Of a DNA stretch of 64,000 bases, positions 19,375 through 28,575 are shown piece after piece. Location: contig NZ_JAUSOE010000078.1 of NCBI RefSeq assembly GCF_030656255.1, positions 1 through 64,000 on the forward strand, given 5' to 3'. Below the pieces are notes generated by a model. The model did not search any database, had not been told where the DNA came from, and saw only the letters and a list, made by a program, of their open reading frames with translations. This DNA comes from Brevundimonas sp. (GTDB taxonomy: Bacteria; Pseudomonadota; Alphaproteobacteria; Caulobacterales; Caulobacteraceae). The translations under genes were made by a program, and so were the position numbers. How positions within the stretch are numbered: the first letter of the stretch is position 1; each line of letters begins with the position of its first letter.

Positions 19375-21909
19375 ATGACTCCGACCGCGCTCATGCTGCT
19401 CGCACTCGCTCCGACCGCCAGCGCCGCCGATATCCAGCCCTTGCAGCAGGAAGAGCCGACGGCGGTTCTGCCCGACATCGAGGTGACGGCCGCAAGGCGC
19501 GGCGTGGCCCTCGGCGGTCAGGAGCCGATCGTCTCTTATGACTCGACCCAGATTCAGGCCTTCGGCGCGACCAATATCGGCGAACTGGTGACCCTGCTGG
19601 AGGCCCAGACCCGCAGCGCGCGCGGCGGGTCGCCGGTCTTCCTGGTCAACGGTCGCCGCATCTCCGGCTTCCGCGAAATCCGCGGCATTCCGCCCGAGGC
19701 CATCGAGCGGTTCGAAGTCCTGCCGGAAGAGACGGCCCTGTCCTATGGCTACAGCGCCAACCAGCGCGTCGTGAACATCGTGCTGAAGGCCGACTTCCGC
19801 TCGCTGACCGCCTCGGTCAACGTCAGCCGGTCGGACCAGGGCGGCCGCACCACGACGGCCAGCGAAAACAATCTGCTGAAGATCGCCGGGGCCGACCGCT
19901 GGTCGCTGGACATCAACGGCGAGAGCAGCAACGCTCTTTACGAGACTGAACGCAATATCGACCGATCCGCGTCGAACACGGTCGACTCGGCGGGCGACAA
20001 TGGCGAGCGGAACGCCTACCGCACCCTGCTGCCGCGTGCGGCCGAGGCGTCGGTCGCCGGCACCTACAAGCACGATCTGAACGACAAGGTCGGCATGACC
20101 CTGAGCGGCAGCCTGGAGGACAGCAGCAGCCGCAGCTATCTGGGCCTGCCTGGCTTCACCCTGAACCTGCCGGAGAACAATCCCTGGTCGGCGGGCGGCG
20201 ACGCCGCGACCCTGTATCGCTATGTGGACCTGCCGGACGCCCTGACGCGTCAGACCAACACCCGCGCCGCCGAGCTGGGCACGGTGTTCGACGGCTATCT
20301 GGGCGACTGGCGCTGGACGGCGACGGGCGAATACAGCCGCACCGAGACGGACACCACCACAGGCCGCGGCGTTAACGAAACCGCGCTGCAGGACGCGATC
20401 ATGGCGGGCGACACGACCGTGAATCCTTACGGCGATCTGTCCAGCGCAGTGACGACCGTCGCGCGCGACACGGCCAACTCGATCTCCCAATCGGCTGAGG
20501 CCGAACTGGTGCTGAACGGCACGGCCTGGGAACTGCCGGCCGGGGGCGTCACCACCACATTCAAGGTCGGGGCCGAACACCAGTCTCTGGATTCCGAAAG
20601 CGTCAGTTCAGGTGACACGACCGACCGGTCGCTGTCGCGCGACCTGGGCAGCCTGCAGGCCAATTTCGACCTTCCGATCTCCAGCGTGGATCGCGGCGTC
20701 TTGCCCAAGATCGGCGATCTGTCGGCCAATATGAACCTGGCCTATCAGGAGCTGTCGGACTTCGGCGGCGTCTCCACCGTCGGCGCCGGTCTGAACTGGT
20801 CGCCGGTCGAACGCTTGTCGCTGTCGGCCAACTATTCGAACGAGGGCAAGGCCCCGACGATCCAGCAACTGAACGATCCCACGATCTCCACGCCCAATAC
20901 TGCGGTCTTCGACTATTCGACCGGCCAGACCGTCGAGGTCACACAGGTCACCGGCGGCGATCCCAACCTGAAGGCCGAGGATCGGCGCATCCTGAAGCTG
21001 GGCGTCAACTGGCAGCCCTTCTCGGCGACCGACTTCCGACTGAACCTGGCCTATACCCGCACCGAGGCGGAAGACGAGATTTCGAGCTTCCCGGCCATCA
21101 CCCCCGATCTCGAGGCCGCCCTGCCGGACCGTTTCGTCCGCGACGCCGACGGCAACCTGGTGTCGATCGACGCCCGCGCCCTGAACTTCTCCAGCCGCAA
21201 GCAGCAGGACGTGCAGTGGGGCTTCAACTTCTCCAAGCCCTTCGGCAAGGCCAATCCGGCCCTGATGGGCCAGGGTCCCGGCGGCCCGGGCGGTGGTCCG
21301 CCCCCCGGCGGCGGACGTCCTGGCGGCGGAACGACCGTGGTCATGAGCGGACCCGGCGGCGGACCCGGCGGTCCGGGCGGCGGACGTCTGCGCGGTTCGC
21401 GGGGGCCGGGCATGCAGCCCGGACAGGGCATGTTCAACCTCTCCGTGACCCACACCTGGCGTGTCCAGGACGAGGTGGTTATCCGCGACGGCCTGGCGCC
21501 GCTGGACCTGCTGGACGGGGATTCCATCTCCGGCTCGGGCGGTCAGTCGCGCCACGAGGTCCAGCTGCAGACCGGCGTGTCCAAGAACGGCTTCGGCGCC
21601 TTCGTCAACGCCAACTGGAAGTCGGGCACGAGGGTTGACGGCGACACCGCCGGCTCGGCTGATCTGGACTTCTCGGGCCGGACGACGATCAATCTGTTCA
21701 CCTTCGCCGACCTGACCCAGCGCACCGCCCTGGTCGAGCGTTTCCCCTTCCTGAAGGGCGCCCGCATCGGCATGGGGGTGCAGAACATCTTCGATGACCG
21801 GGTGTCGGTGACCAGCAGCGACGGCGCCACGCCGGTCAACTATCAGAGCGACTATCTGGACCCGCAGGGTCGGGTCTTCCGGATCAACCTGCGCAAGATC
21901 CTGTACTGA
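19375..21909 (+). CDS. TonB-dependent receptor with Gly/Pro-rich insertion
   Basis: Plug domain IEVTAARRGVALGGQEPIVSYDSTQIQAFGATNIGELVTLL..., C-terminal FRINLRKILY; start ATG 19375 after a longer ORF start. Confidence 0.88.
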   Translation: MTPTALMLLALAPTASAADIQPLQQEEPTAVLPDIEVTAARRGVALGGQEPIVSYDSTQIQAFGATNIGELVTLLEAQTRSARGGSPVFLVNGRRISGFREIRGIPPEAIERFEVLPEETALSYGYSANQRVVNIVLKADFRSLTASVNVSRSDQGGRTTTASENNLLKIAGADRWSLDINGESSNALYETERNIDRSASNTVDSAGDNGERNAYRTLLPRAAEASVAGTYKHDLNDKVGMTLSGSLEDSSSRSYLGLPGFTLNLPENNPWSAGGDAATLYRYVDLPDALTRQTNTRAAELGTVFDGYLGDWRWTATGEYSRTETDTTTGRGVNETALQDAIMAGDTTVNPYGDLSSAVTTVARDTANSISQSAEAELVLNGTAWELPAGGVTTTFKVGAEHQSLDSESVSSGDTTDRSLSRDLGSLQANFDLPISSVDRGVLPKIGDLSANMNLAYQELSDFGGVSTVGAGLNWSPVERLSLSANYSNEGKAPTIQQLNDPTISTPNTAVFDYSTGQTVEVTQVTGGDPNLKAEDRRILKLGVNWQPFSATDFRLNLAYTRTEAEDEISSFPAITPDLEAALPDRFVRDADGNLVSIDARALNFSSRKQQDVQWGFNFSKPFGKANPALMGQGPGGPGGGPPPGGGRPGGGTTVVMSGPGGGPGGPGGGRLRGSRGPGMQPGQGMFNLSVTHTWRVQDEVVIRDGLAPLDLLDGDSISGSGGQSRHEVQLQTGVSKNGFGAFVNANWKSGTRVDGDTAGSADLDFSGRTTINLFTFADLTQRTALVERFPFLKGARIGMGVQNIFDDRVSVTSSDGATPVNYQSDYLDPQGRVFRINLRKILY

Positions 21910-21946
21910 TCCTCGGCGGGGCGGGCGTCAGGCCCGTCCCAGCCCG

Positions 21947-22024
21947 TCAGGGCCAGACGACGGCGAGGGCGATCAGCAGGACGACGGTGGCCAGGGCCAG
22001 GGGAAAGAACAGGCGGTCGGACAT
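21947..22024 (-). CDS. Small predicted membrane protein (25 aa)
   Basis: ATG...TGA: MSDRLFFPLALATVVLLIALAVVWP; one hydrophobic TM-like segment; below the ORF-track cutoff. Confidence 0.4.
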   Translation of the reverse strand: MSDRLFFPLALATVVLLIALAVVWP

Positions 22025-22170
22025 GGCCAAAGCCTAGCGGCCGGTCTGCGGCGCGGCAAGCGGCGCGACCGCAGCGCGGGCGTGCGATGCAGCATCGCCT
22101 CGCGGCGCAAACCTTGACCCCTTCATGACAGCGGCTTACCCGAACAGTCTGTTTGCATAGGACCGACCGA

Positions 22171-22884
22171 ATGCCGCGCCTGATCCTGCTCCGCCATGGC
22201 CAGAGCCAATGGAACCTCGAAAACCGTTTCACCGGCTGGGTCGACGTCGATCTGACGGCCGAGGGCGAGGCCCAGGCGCGTCGCGGCGGCGAACTGATCG
22301 CCGAGGCGGGGTTCACGCCGGCGGTCATGTTCACCTCGGTCCTGACGCGCGCCAAACGCACCGGCGCTCTGGCCCTGCAGTCGGCGGGTCTGACCGACAT
22401 CCCGGTGATCGAGGACTGGCGCCTGAACGAGCGCCACTACGGCGGTCTGACCGGGCTGAACAAGGCCGAGACGGCCGAGAAGCACGGCGAGGACCAGGTC
22501 AAGATCTGGCGTCGCAGCTATGATGTCCCCCCGCCGCCGCTGGCGCCGGGCGGCGAGTTCGATTTCAACACCGACCCCCGCTACGCCGACAAGCCGATCC
22601 CGGACACCGAAAGCCTGAAGACCACGCTGGAGCGGGTCGAACCCTATTGGGACGCCGAGATCGCGCCGCGCCTGAAGGCGGGCGAAGACGTGCTGATCGC
22701 GGCCCACGGCAATTCGCTGCGCGCCATCGTCAAACTGCTGTTCGCCGTGCCGGACGACAAGATCGTGGGCGTGGAGATCCCGACCGGAAATCCGCTGGAG
22801 ATTGACCTGGACGCCGATCTGAAGCCGACGGCGGCCCGTTACCTCGACGCTGACCGCGCCGAAGCGCTGCCGACCGTCGCATGA
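22171..22884 (+). CDS. gpmA: 2,3-bisphosphoglycerate-dependent phosphoglycerate mutase
   Basis: MPRLILLRHGQSQWNLENRFTGWVDVDLT...; RHG motif, LNERHYGGLTGLNK. Confidence 0.95.
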   Translation: MPRLILLRHGQSQWNLENRFTGWVDVDLTAEGEAQARRGGELIAEAGFTPAVMFTSVLTRAKRTGALALQSAGLTDIPVIEDWRLNERHYGGLTGLNKAETAEKHGEDQVKIWRRSYDVPPPPLAPGGEFDFNTDPRYADKPIPDTESLKTTLERVEPYWDAEIAPRLKAGEDVLIAAHGNSLRAIVKLLFAVPDDKIVGVEIPTGNPLEIDLDADLKPTAARYLDADRAEALPTVA

Positions 22885-23510
22885 GCTGGACCGACGCAGA
22901 CCGCGCCTTCATGGCCCAGGCCATAGGCCTGGCCACCGCTCGCATGGGCGAGACCTGGCCGAACCCGGCCGTGGGCTGCGTCATCGTCAAGGACGGCCGG
23001 ATCATCGCCCAGGCCGCTACGGCGCCGGGCGGGCGGCCTCATGCCGAGGAGCAGGCCGTGCCGGCCGCCGGGGCCGAGGTCGCGGGTTCGACCGTCTATG
23101 TCACGCTGGAGCCCTGCGGCGCCCGGTCGTCGGGTCGCCAGTCCTGCGCCCATTTCCTGACCGAGGCGGGGGTGGAGCGGGTCGTCATCGCCTGCCTGGA
23201 TCCGTCGCCCTTCGCCGCCGGGCGCGGCACCGAACGTCTGCGCGCCAAGGGTCTGACGGTCGAGACCGGCCTGATGTGCGACGAGGGCGCGACCCTGTGC
23301 GAGGGCTTCCTGCACCGGTTGGAGACGGGACGGCCCATGGTGCGGATCAGCACGGACGGCGTCGGCTTCGACGGCCGGTTCGTCGCTGCGGCCAAGGCCG
23401 ATCTGGTGACAGAGCTGAAGCGGCTGGGCGAGGCAGGCTACACCCGCCTTTGGACCTCTGCGGGGGATCTGGCCGACGCCCTTCGCGAACAGGGTCTGCT
23501 GACCGAGTGA
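22881..23510 (+). CDS. Deaminase-domain protein (RibD N-terminal/cytidine-deaminase-like)
   Basis: MGETWPNPAVGCVIVKDGRIIAQAATAPGGRPHAEEQAV...VTLEPCGARSSGRQSCAHFL; Zn-binding HAE and PCxx...C; no full reductase domain. Confidence 0.8.
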   Translation: MSWTDADRAFMAQAIGLATARMGETWPNPAVGCVIVKDGRIIAQAATAPGGRPHAEEQAVPAAGAEVAGSTVYVTLEPCGARSSGRQSCAHFLTEAGVERVVIACLDPSPFAAGRGTERLRAKGLTVETGLMCDEGATLCEGFLHRLETGRPMVRISTDGVGFDGRFVAAAKADLVTELKRLGEAGYTRLWTSAGDLADALREQGLLTE

Positions 23511-23563
23511 CAACCGCCTGTTGCGCAAGGCTTTCTTAAGTCGGTTGCGGTTAATCTGGCTGA

Positions 23564-24835
23564 ATGGTCCAGGCTGCTGAACCCCTTGTGCGCAAGCGCC
23601 TGACCCAGGCGGAACTGGACGTCGTCTGCGCCCGGCACGACCGTCTGTTTCAGGCCCGTCCCGGCGGCGCGCGCGCGGTCTTCGCCTGGCTCGACATCTC
23701 GGGTCTGAGCCTGAAGGGGCGCAACCTGGCCGACGCCGACTTCGCCGCCGCCTGTCTTGAGGGTTGCGACCTGACCGGGGCCAAGCTGGACAACGCCAAC
23801 TTCTTCGGCGCGGACATGCAGGACGCCGTCCTGGCCGACGCCAGCCTGCGCCGCGCCGACCTTCGCGGCGCCTGTCTGCGCGGCGCCGACCTGTCGGGCG
23901 CCGACCTGTTCGAGGCCGATCTGCGCGAGGGCACCATCGCCGCCGCCGACGCCAAACTGGGCTTCAAGGTCATCGAGCCGCGTCAGCGCGAGGAGACCGA
24001 GGCGACCGGGGCCTGTCTGGCCGGCGCCAATCTGCAACGCTCCAAGATGTCGGGCATCATCGCCATCAAGGCCGACTTCTCAGGTGCGGTGATGAAGGAC
24101 TGCAAGATGGTCCGCGCCAACCTGAAACAGGCCGATTTCCGCGGCGCCGACCTGGCGGGCGCAGACCTCTCGGGCGCCAACCTGTCCGGCGCCGATATGC
24201 GCGACGCCATTCTGGTGGGCTGCAAGATGACCATGTGGTGCGCCGACGGCGCCAATATGGAAGGCGCCCTGACTGACAAGAGCACGGTCGGCGAGTCTGT
24301 GGCCCGGATGCCGGCGGCGGAGATGCTGCGCGAACACGCCCGCTGGTGTGAAACGGGCGGAAGCGAAGGTCAGCCCTCGGTGTTCGACGGCGTGGACCTG
24401 CGACCGCTGAAGTCGATCACCGGCCTGAACCTGACCGCCCTATCGGCCAAGGGGGCCATCTTCTACGGCCTGGATATGGAGGGGGTGCAGCTGCAAGGCG
24501 CACACCTGGAGAACGCCGACCTGCGTTCGGCCAAACTCTATCGCGCCGACCTGCGCGGGGCGCGACTGAAGAACGCCAAGCTGAACGGCGCCGACATGCG
24601 GGGCGCCCAGCTCGGTCCCCTGCTGATCGCGGCCGATCGGCTGCTGTCGGCGGACCTGACCGGGGCGGTGTTGAGGGGGGCGGATCTGTCGGGCGCCGAT
24701 TTGCGCCGGGCCGTCATGACCAACGCAGACCTTGGCCGCGCGACCTTGCACGGCGCCCAGACCCGTCAGCTGGACCTCACGGGCGCCAATCTGACGGGCG
24801 TTCGCGGCCTGACCCTGGACGATCAGGCCACCTGA
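23564..24835 (+). CDS. Pentapeptide repeat protein
   Basis: Multiple A(D/N)LxG tandem pentapeptides (LRRADLRGACLRGADLSGADLFEADL...) in two blocks. Confidence 0.9.
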   Translation: MVQAAEPLVRKRLTQAELDVVCARHDRLFQARPGGARAVFAWLDISGLSLKGRNLADADFAAACLEGCDLTGAKLDNANFFGADMQDAVLADASLRRADLRGACLRGADLSGADLFEADLREGTIAAADAKLGFKVIEPRQREETEATGACLAGANLQRSKMSGIIAIKADFSGAVMKDCKMVRANLKQADFRGADLAGADLSGANLSGADMRDAILVGCKMTMWCADGANMEGALTDKSTVGESVARMPAAEMLREHARWCETGGSEGQPSVFDGVDLRPLKSITGLNLTALSAKGAIFYGLDMEGVQLQGAHLENADLRSAKLYRADLRGARLKNAKLNGADMRGAQLGPLLIAADRLLSADLTGAVLRGADLSGADLRRAVMTNADLGRATLHGAQTRQLDLTGANLTGVRGLTLDDQAT

Positions 24836-24839
24836 GCGA

Positions 24840-26045
24840 TTAGGCCAGCGCCTTCAACTGATCGACCAGATCGGTCTTTTCCCAGCTGAAACCGCCGTCG
24901 GCGTCCGGCTCGCGGCCGAAATGCCCATAGGCGGTGGTGCGGGCGTAGATCGGCTTGTTCAGCCCCAGATGGCTACGAATGGCGCGCGGGGTCGCCCCGC
25001 CGATCAGGCCCAGCAGCTTCTCTTCCAGCAGGGTTTCAGAGATCTTGCCGGTGCCGTGCAGGTCGACGTGGATAGACTGGGGCTTGGCCACGCCGATGGC
25101 GTAGGAGATCTGGATGGTGCAGCGGTCGGCCAGGCCGGCCGCGACCACATTCTTGGCCAGGTAGCGGCAGGCGTAGGCGGCCGAACGGTCCACCTTGGTC
25201 GGGTCCTTGCCCGAGAAGGCGCCGCCGCCGTGGGGCGCCGCGCCGCCGTAGGTGTCGACGATGATCTTGCGGCCCGTCAGGCCGGCGTCGCCGTCCGGTC
25301 CGCCGATCTCGAAGATGCCGGTCGGATTGATGTGCCAGACGGTGTTCTCATCGGTGAAGCCTTCCGGCAGCACGTCGAGGATATGGGGTTTGACGATCTC
25401 GGCGACCTGTTCCGAGCTCAGGCCCTTGGCGTGCTGGGTCGACAGGACGATGGAGGTGGCGCGCACCGGCTTGCCGTCCTCATACTGGATCGTCACCTGG
25501 CTCTTGGCGTCCGGCTCCAGTTGCGAGCCGCCCGCGTGGCGGACCTCGGCCAGACGTTTTAGGATGTTGTGGCTGTACTGAAGGGTGGCCGGCATCATTT
25601 CCGGCGTCTCGTTAGAGGCATAGCCGAACATGATGCCCTGATCGCCCGCGCCCTCGTCCTTCTCATTGGTCGAGTCGACGCCGACGGCGATGTCGGCCGA
25701 CTGGGCGTGCAGGTGGCAGGCGTAGTCCGCCGTCTCCCAGTGGAAGCCGTCCTGCTCGTAGCCGATGTCCTTGATTGCGGCGCGGACCAGGGGCTCCAGG
25801 CTGTCGATGATGGACTGGGTGAAGGCCTCGTTTTCTTCCTTGGTGTTGCCCGGCTGGGTCGCGCGGACCTCGCCGGCCAGGACGATGCGCTGGGTGGTGA
25901 CCAAGGTCTCACAGGCCACGCGGGCCTCGGGATCCTTCGACAGGAAGGCATCGACGACGGTGTCCGAGATACGGTCGGCGACCTTGTCGGGGTGGCCCTC
26001 GGAGACGCTTTCCGAGGTGAAGAAGAAGGAAGAACGAGCGGCCAA
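24840..26045 (-). CDS. metK: S-adenosylmethionine synthetase
   Basis: [53 protein letters not shown]. Confidence 0.97.
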   Translation of the reverse strand: MAARSSFFFTSESVSEGHPDKVADRISDTVVDAFLSKDPEARVACETLVTTQRIVLAGEVRATQPGNTKEENEAFTQSIIDSLEPLVRAAIKDIGYEQDGFHWETADYACHLHAQSADIAVGVDSTNEKDEGAGDQGIMFGYASNETPEMMPATLQYSHNILKRLAEVRHAGGSQLEPDAKSQVTIQYEDGKPVRATSIVLSTQHAKGLSSEQVAEIVKPHILDVLPEGFTDENTVWHINPTGIFEIGGPDGDAGLTGRKIIVDTYGGAAPHGGGAFSGKDPTKVDRSAAYACRYLAKNVVAAGLADRCTIQISYAIGVAKPQSIHVDLHGTGKISETLLEEKLLGLIGGATPRAIRSHLGLNKPIYARTTAYGHFGREPDADGGFSWEKTDLVDQLKALA

Positions 26046-26075
26046 AAGAGGCTCCTGTCAATGTCAGCCCGGCAA

Positions 26076-26099
26076 ACATATAAAGACATGCTTATATGT
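26076..26099. promoter_or_regulatory. Palindromic operator upstream of metK
   Basis: ACATATAA-AGACATGC-TTATATGT: perfect 8+8 inverted repeat 30 bp upstream of the metK start. Confidence 0.6.
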
Positions 26100-26180
26100 T
26101 CAAGTGATCTTCCCGTCTTTGGTCACGCCGTGTCTGGTCGTGGCGGCGAAATCCGCTATGACCAAGCGGGGGAGCGCGTG

Positions 26181-26627
26181 ATGCCTGAGAGCCTGTCGCC
26201 AAGAGAGATCGAGTGCGTTCGCCTGGCCGGCCTGGGCCTCGAGGACAAGGAGATCGCTGCGCGATTGGGCATTTCCCCACGCACGGTCGGCAATCACCTG
26301 CATCGCGCCTATGTCAAACTGGGCGTGTCGGACCGCAGACTGGCGGCCCGCCGGCTGAGTAACGGCTACTCAGGGAAACCGATACTCATTCCCGAACCGG
26401 CGGAAGACGGGCTTGTTGATGCGGCGTCGGCCGAACGATCGGACGACGACGGCCCGCTCGTTCGGTCCGCCTGGTCCTTGCCGGCTCCGCCTCGCGGCGT
26501 CGGCGCACGACTGGCGGTCATCGTGGCGGGGGCCGCCGTCGCCCTCTTGCTCGCCATCGGGATCGTGACGGCAGGCATGGTGGTTCCCTCCCTGTTTGAC
26601 CGGATCGCTCCCGAATGGGCCCGCTGA
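26181..26627 (+). CDS. LuxR-type HTH protein with C-terminal transmembrane segment
   Basis: MPESLSPREIECVRLAGLGLEDKEIAARLGISPRTVGNHLHRAYVKLGV (GerE-type HTH); C-term ARLAVIVAGAAVALLLAIGIVTAGMVV hydrophobic segment. Confidence 0.85.
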   Translation: MPESLSPREIECVRLAGLGLEDKEIAARLGISPRTVGNHLHRAYVKLGVSDRRLAARRLSNGYSGKPILIPEPAEDGLVDAASAERSDDDGPLVRSAWSLPAPPRGVGARLAVIVAGAAVALLLAIGIVTAGMVVPSLFDRIAPEWAR

Positions 26628-26655
26628 CGCGGGGATCCTTTTGGAGGACGGCAGA

Positions 26656-26997
26656 ATGCGAAACATGAACGTCGGGGTGAAAGTCGCTCGCCAGGTCAGG
26701 ACCGCCGAACACGCGATCGACCAGGCCATGATCGAGGTCAGCAAGCTGATCCAGACCGCGCTCGAGGGGCGGGTCGAGGCGCGGCTGGCGGCCGAGGTCG
26801 GTCAGGCGGCGCTCGAGGATATCGTGACCGGTCTGAACCGGCTCGCGACGGTTCGAGCGGCGGTCGCCGCCGGCCACGCGGGGCTGTCGATGGTGGCGGA
26901 CGACCACGCCATCGGCTGGCGTCTGGAAGGCATGGGCGAAGACAAGAGCAAACCCCAGGCGTCGGCGTCGTCCGGCGTGTTGCATCTGGCCGCCTGA
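26656..26997 (+). CDS. Hypothetical protein (113 aa, helical)
   Basis: MRNMNVGVKVARQVRTAEHAIDQAMIEVSKLIQTALEGR...; GGAG 8 nt upstream of the ATG; same strand, 28 bp after the LuxR-type gene. Confidence 0.7.
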   Translation: MRNMNVGVKVARQVRTAEHAIDQAMIEVSKLIQTALEGRVEARLAAEVGQAALEDIVTGLNRLATVRAAVAAGHAGLSMVADDHAIGWRLEGMGEDKSKPQASASSGVLHLAA

Positions 26998-27010
26998 TCG
27001 GTCCGACGGA

Positions 27011-27460
27011 ATGCCTTCGCCGCTCTGGATATTCGGCACGGCCCTGACCATCCTGGCGCTGGGGCTGCTCATCTGGAAGGGCGGTCGGCCCGAGCGCGAG
27101 GCCGCCGTGGGCCTTTTCGTCGCCCAGCTGGCTTCCGGCTGGGTCGATCATCTGGTCATCGGTCAATTCCGATGGGCGGTCGCCGTCGTTTCCGTCAGTC
27201 TTCTGGCCTGGTTCGTCCGGCTCAGTCTTCGCTACGATCGGTGGTGGCTGCTGTTCGCGGCCGGGGCCCAGCTTCTCGCGCTCGGCACCCATGCCGCGTC
27301 GTTGTTTGGATCCGACGTCCTCACCTGGTCGATCGTGACGACGCGGATGGTGGTCTGGGTGGAGATCATGATCCTGGGTCTGATCGGCGTCTGGGAAGCG
27401 ACCTCGGCCCCCTACGCCAGACCTCAAACATCCCTTAGCGCCAAGTCGCGCATCGCCTGA
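27011..27460 (+). CDS. Hypothetical multi-pass membrane protein (149 aa)
   Basis: About four hydrophobic segments (LWIFGTALTILALGLLIW, WAVAVVSVSLLAWFV, WWLLFAAGAQLLALGTHAASLF, VVWVEIMILGLIGVW). Confidence 0.75.
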   Translation: MPSPLWIFGTALTILALGLLIWKGGRPEREAAVGLFVAQLASGWVDHLVIGQFRWAVAVVSVSLLAWFVRLSLRYDRWWLLFAAGAQLLALGTHAASLFGSDVLTWSIVTTRMVVWVEIMILGLIGVWEATSAPYARPQTSLSAKSRIA

Positions 27461-27481
27461 AATCTACAAGGACATCACAGC

Positions 27482-27841
27482 GTGAATACCCAACCTCTGA
27501 AGACCTTCATGCCGCTTTTCCGGTCCTGGTTCGACACGGCCCGACTGGCCGACAAGCTCGGCGGATCGGGCCTCTCGGGCAGCGAAGACAATCTGCTGGC
27601 CGACCTGGATCTCGGACCGATGGTCGAGGCGGAGACCAGCTTGCTCAACCACCAGCCTGTCAACGCCGCCGAGGCCGCCTGTCTGCTCGAGGTCGTGCGC
27701 CAGAACATCGCCGATGCGGGACGTTCTGACGGTCTCGATCTTCGTGCGATCGTCGCGGTCCAGACCTGGCTGGCGGACGCCTCGGCCGGCGCGCTGGGCG
27801 GCGAACCGGTGGAGCGCGTGCTGAGACAGACTCAGGTCTGA
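27482..27841 (+). CDS. Hypothetical protein (119 aa, GTG start)
   Basis: MNTQPLKTFMPLFRSWFDTARLADKLGGSGLSGSEDNLLADLDLG...; 21 bp after the upstream gene. Confidence 0.65.
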   Translation: MNTQPLKTFMPLFRSWFDTARLADKLGGSGLSGSEDNLLADLDLGPMVEAETSLLNHQPVNAAEAACLLEVVRQNIADAGRSDGLDLRAIVAVQTWLADASAGALGGEPVERVLRQTQV

Positions 27842-27845
27842 CGGG

Positions 27846-28199
27846 TCAGCCGCGCAGGCCCTTGGCCACGATCAGCAGGGCGTCGCGCTTTTCGGCGTCA
27901 CGGATGCTGCGGAAGGCGGACAACAGTTCCGCCACGCCCGGCGCGGCCAGAACCAGTTCGTCGCCCTCGGCCGTCTCGAGTTCGCCCAGAAGAGCCGCGC
28001 CCGTGGACTTGAGCACAGCAGCGATCTGAAGCAGGCGTGCGGCCGAGACGCGGTTGACGCCTCGCTCATACTTTTGAATCTGCTGGAAGGTCACGCCGGC
28101 GCCGGCGGCCAGTTGCGCCTGGGTGATGCGGAGTTCCTCGCGACGGGCGCGAATGCGGGCGCCGATTGCGATGTCTACAGGGTCGACTGCGTCGTTCAT
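27846..28199 (-). CDS. XRE-family HTH transcriptional regulator
   Basis: IGARIRARREELRITQAQLAAGAGVTFQQIQKYERGVNRVSAARLLQIA. Confidence 0.92.
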   Translation of the reverse strand: MNDAVDPVDIAIGARIRARREELRITQAQLAAGAGVTFQQIQKYERGVNRVSAARLLQIAAVLKSTGAALLGELETAEGDELVLAAPGVAELLSAFRSIRDAEKRDALLIVAKGLRG

Positions 28200-28331
28200 C
28201 TTGGCCTTCGGGGGAGCGAGAATACCAGCGTCAGGCCTGAAAACGACAGGTGCGTCAAGCCAAAGCTCGACGATACAGGAATCCTACGTACCGCAAATAG
28301 GTAAATATTCAACTTGAGGGAGAGGTTCTGA

Positions 28332-28565
28332 GCGAATCTTTCGCAACTGAAACGAAAGTAACCAAGACTGTTCCGGCTGATGCTGGTGTTTCAAACTCGC
28401 ATCAGGTTAACGGGATAGCTTGTGACGTCCCTCCCAGGGACTGAAAGCCGGGCCCGAGGAAAGCCCGACAACTACTGGTCGGATCCGATTCCGATATTTT
28501 TCCTGCAGCGGTGCGATGCTGGATCTTCGCATCGAAGTCTCGGGGCCATAAGCCCTCTGGAGACT
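28332..28565. other. Hairpin-rich non-coding region (candidate structured RNA; strand unknown)
   Basis: Seven consecutive short perfect inverted repeats, listed in findings; no convincing ORF. Confidence 0.35.
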
Positions 28566-28575
28566 CGGGAAGTGG

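Noticed and set aside
26046-26180. Possible SAM-II or SAM/SAH riboswitch upstream of metK
   Set aside because: Only ~30 nt separate metK from the palindrome; no pseudoknot-type riboswitch core could be recognized by eye.
28441-28470. GAGGAAAGCCCG resembling the RNase P RNA GAGGAAAGUCCGGGC signature
   Set aside because: Match incomplete; region too short and lacking other conserved RNase P elements.
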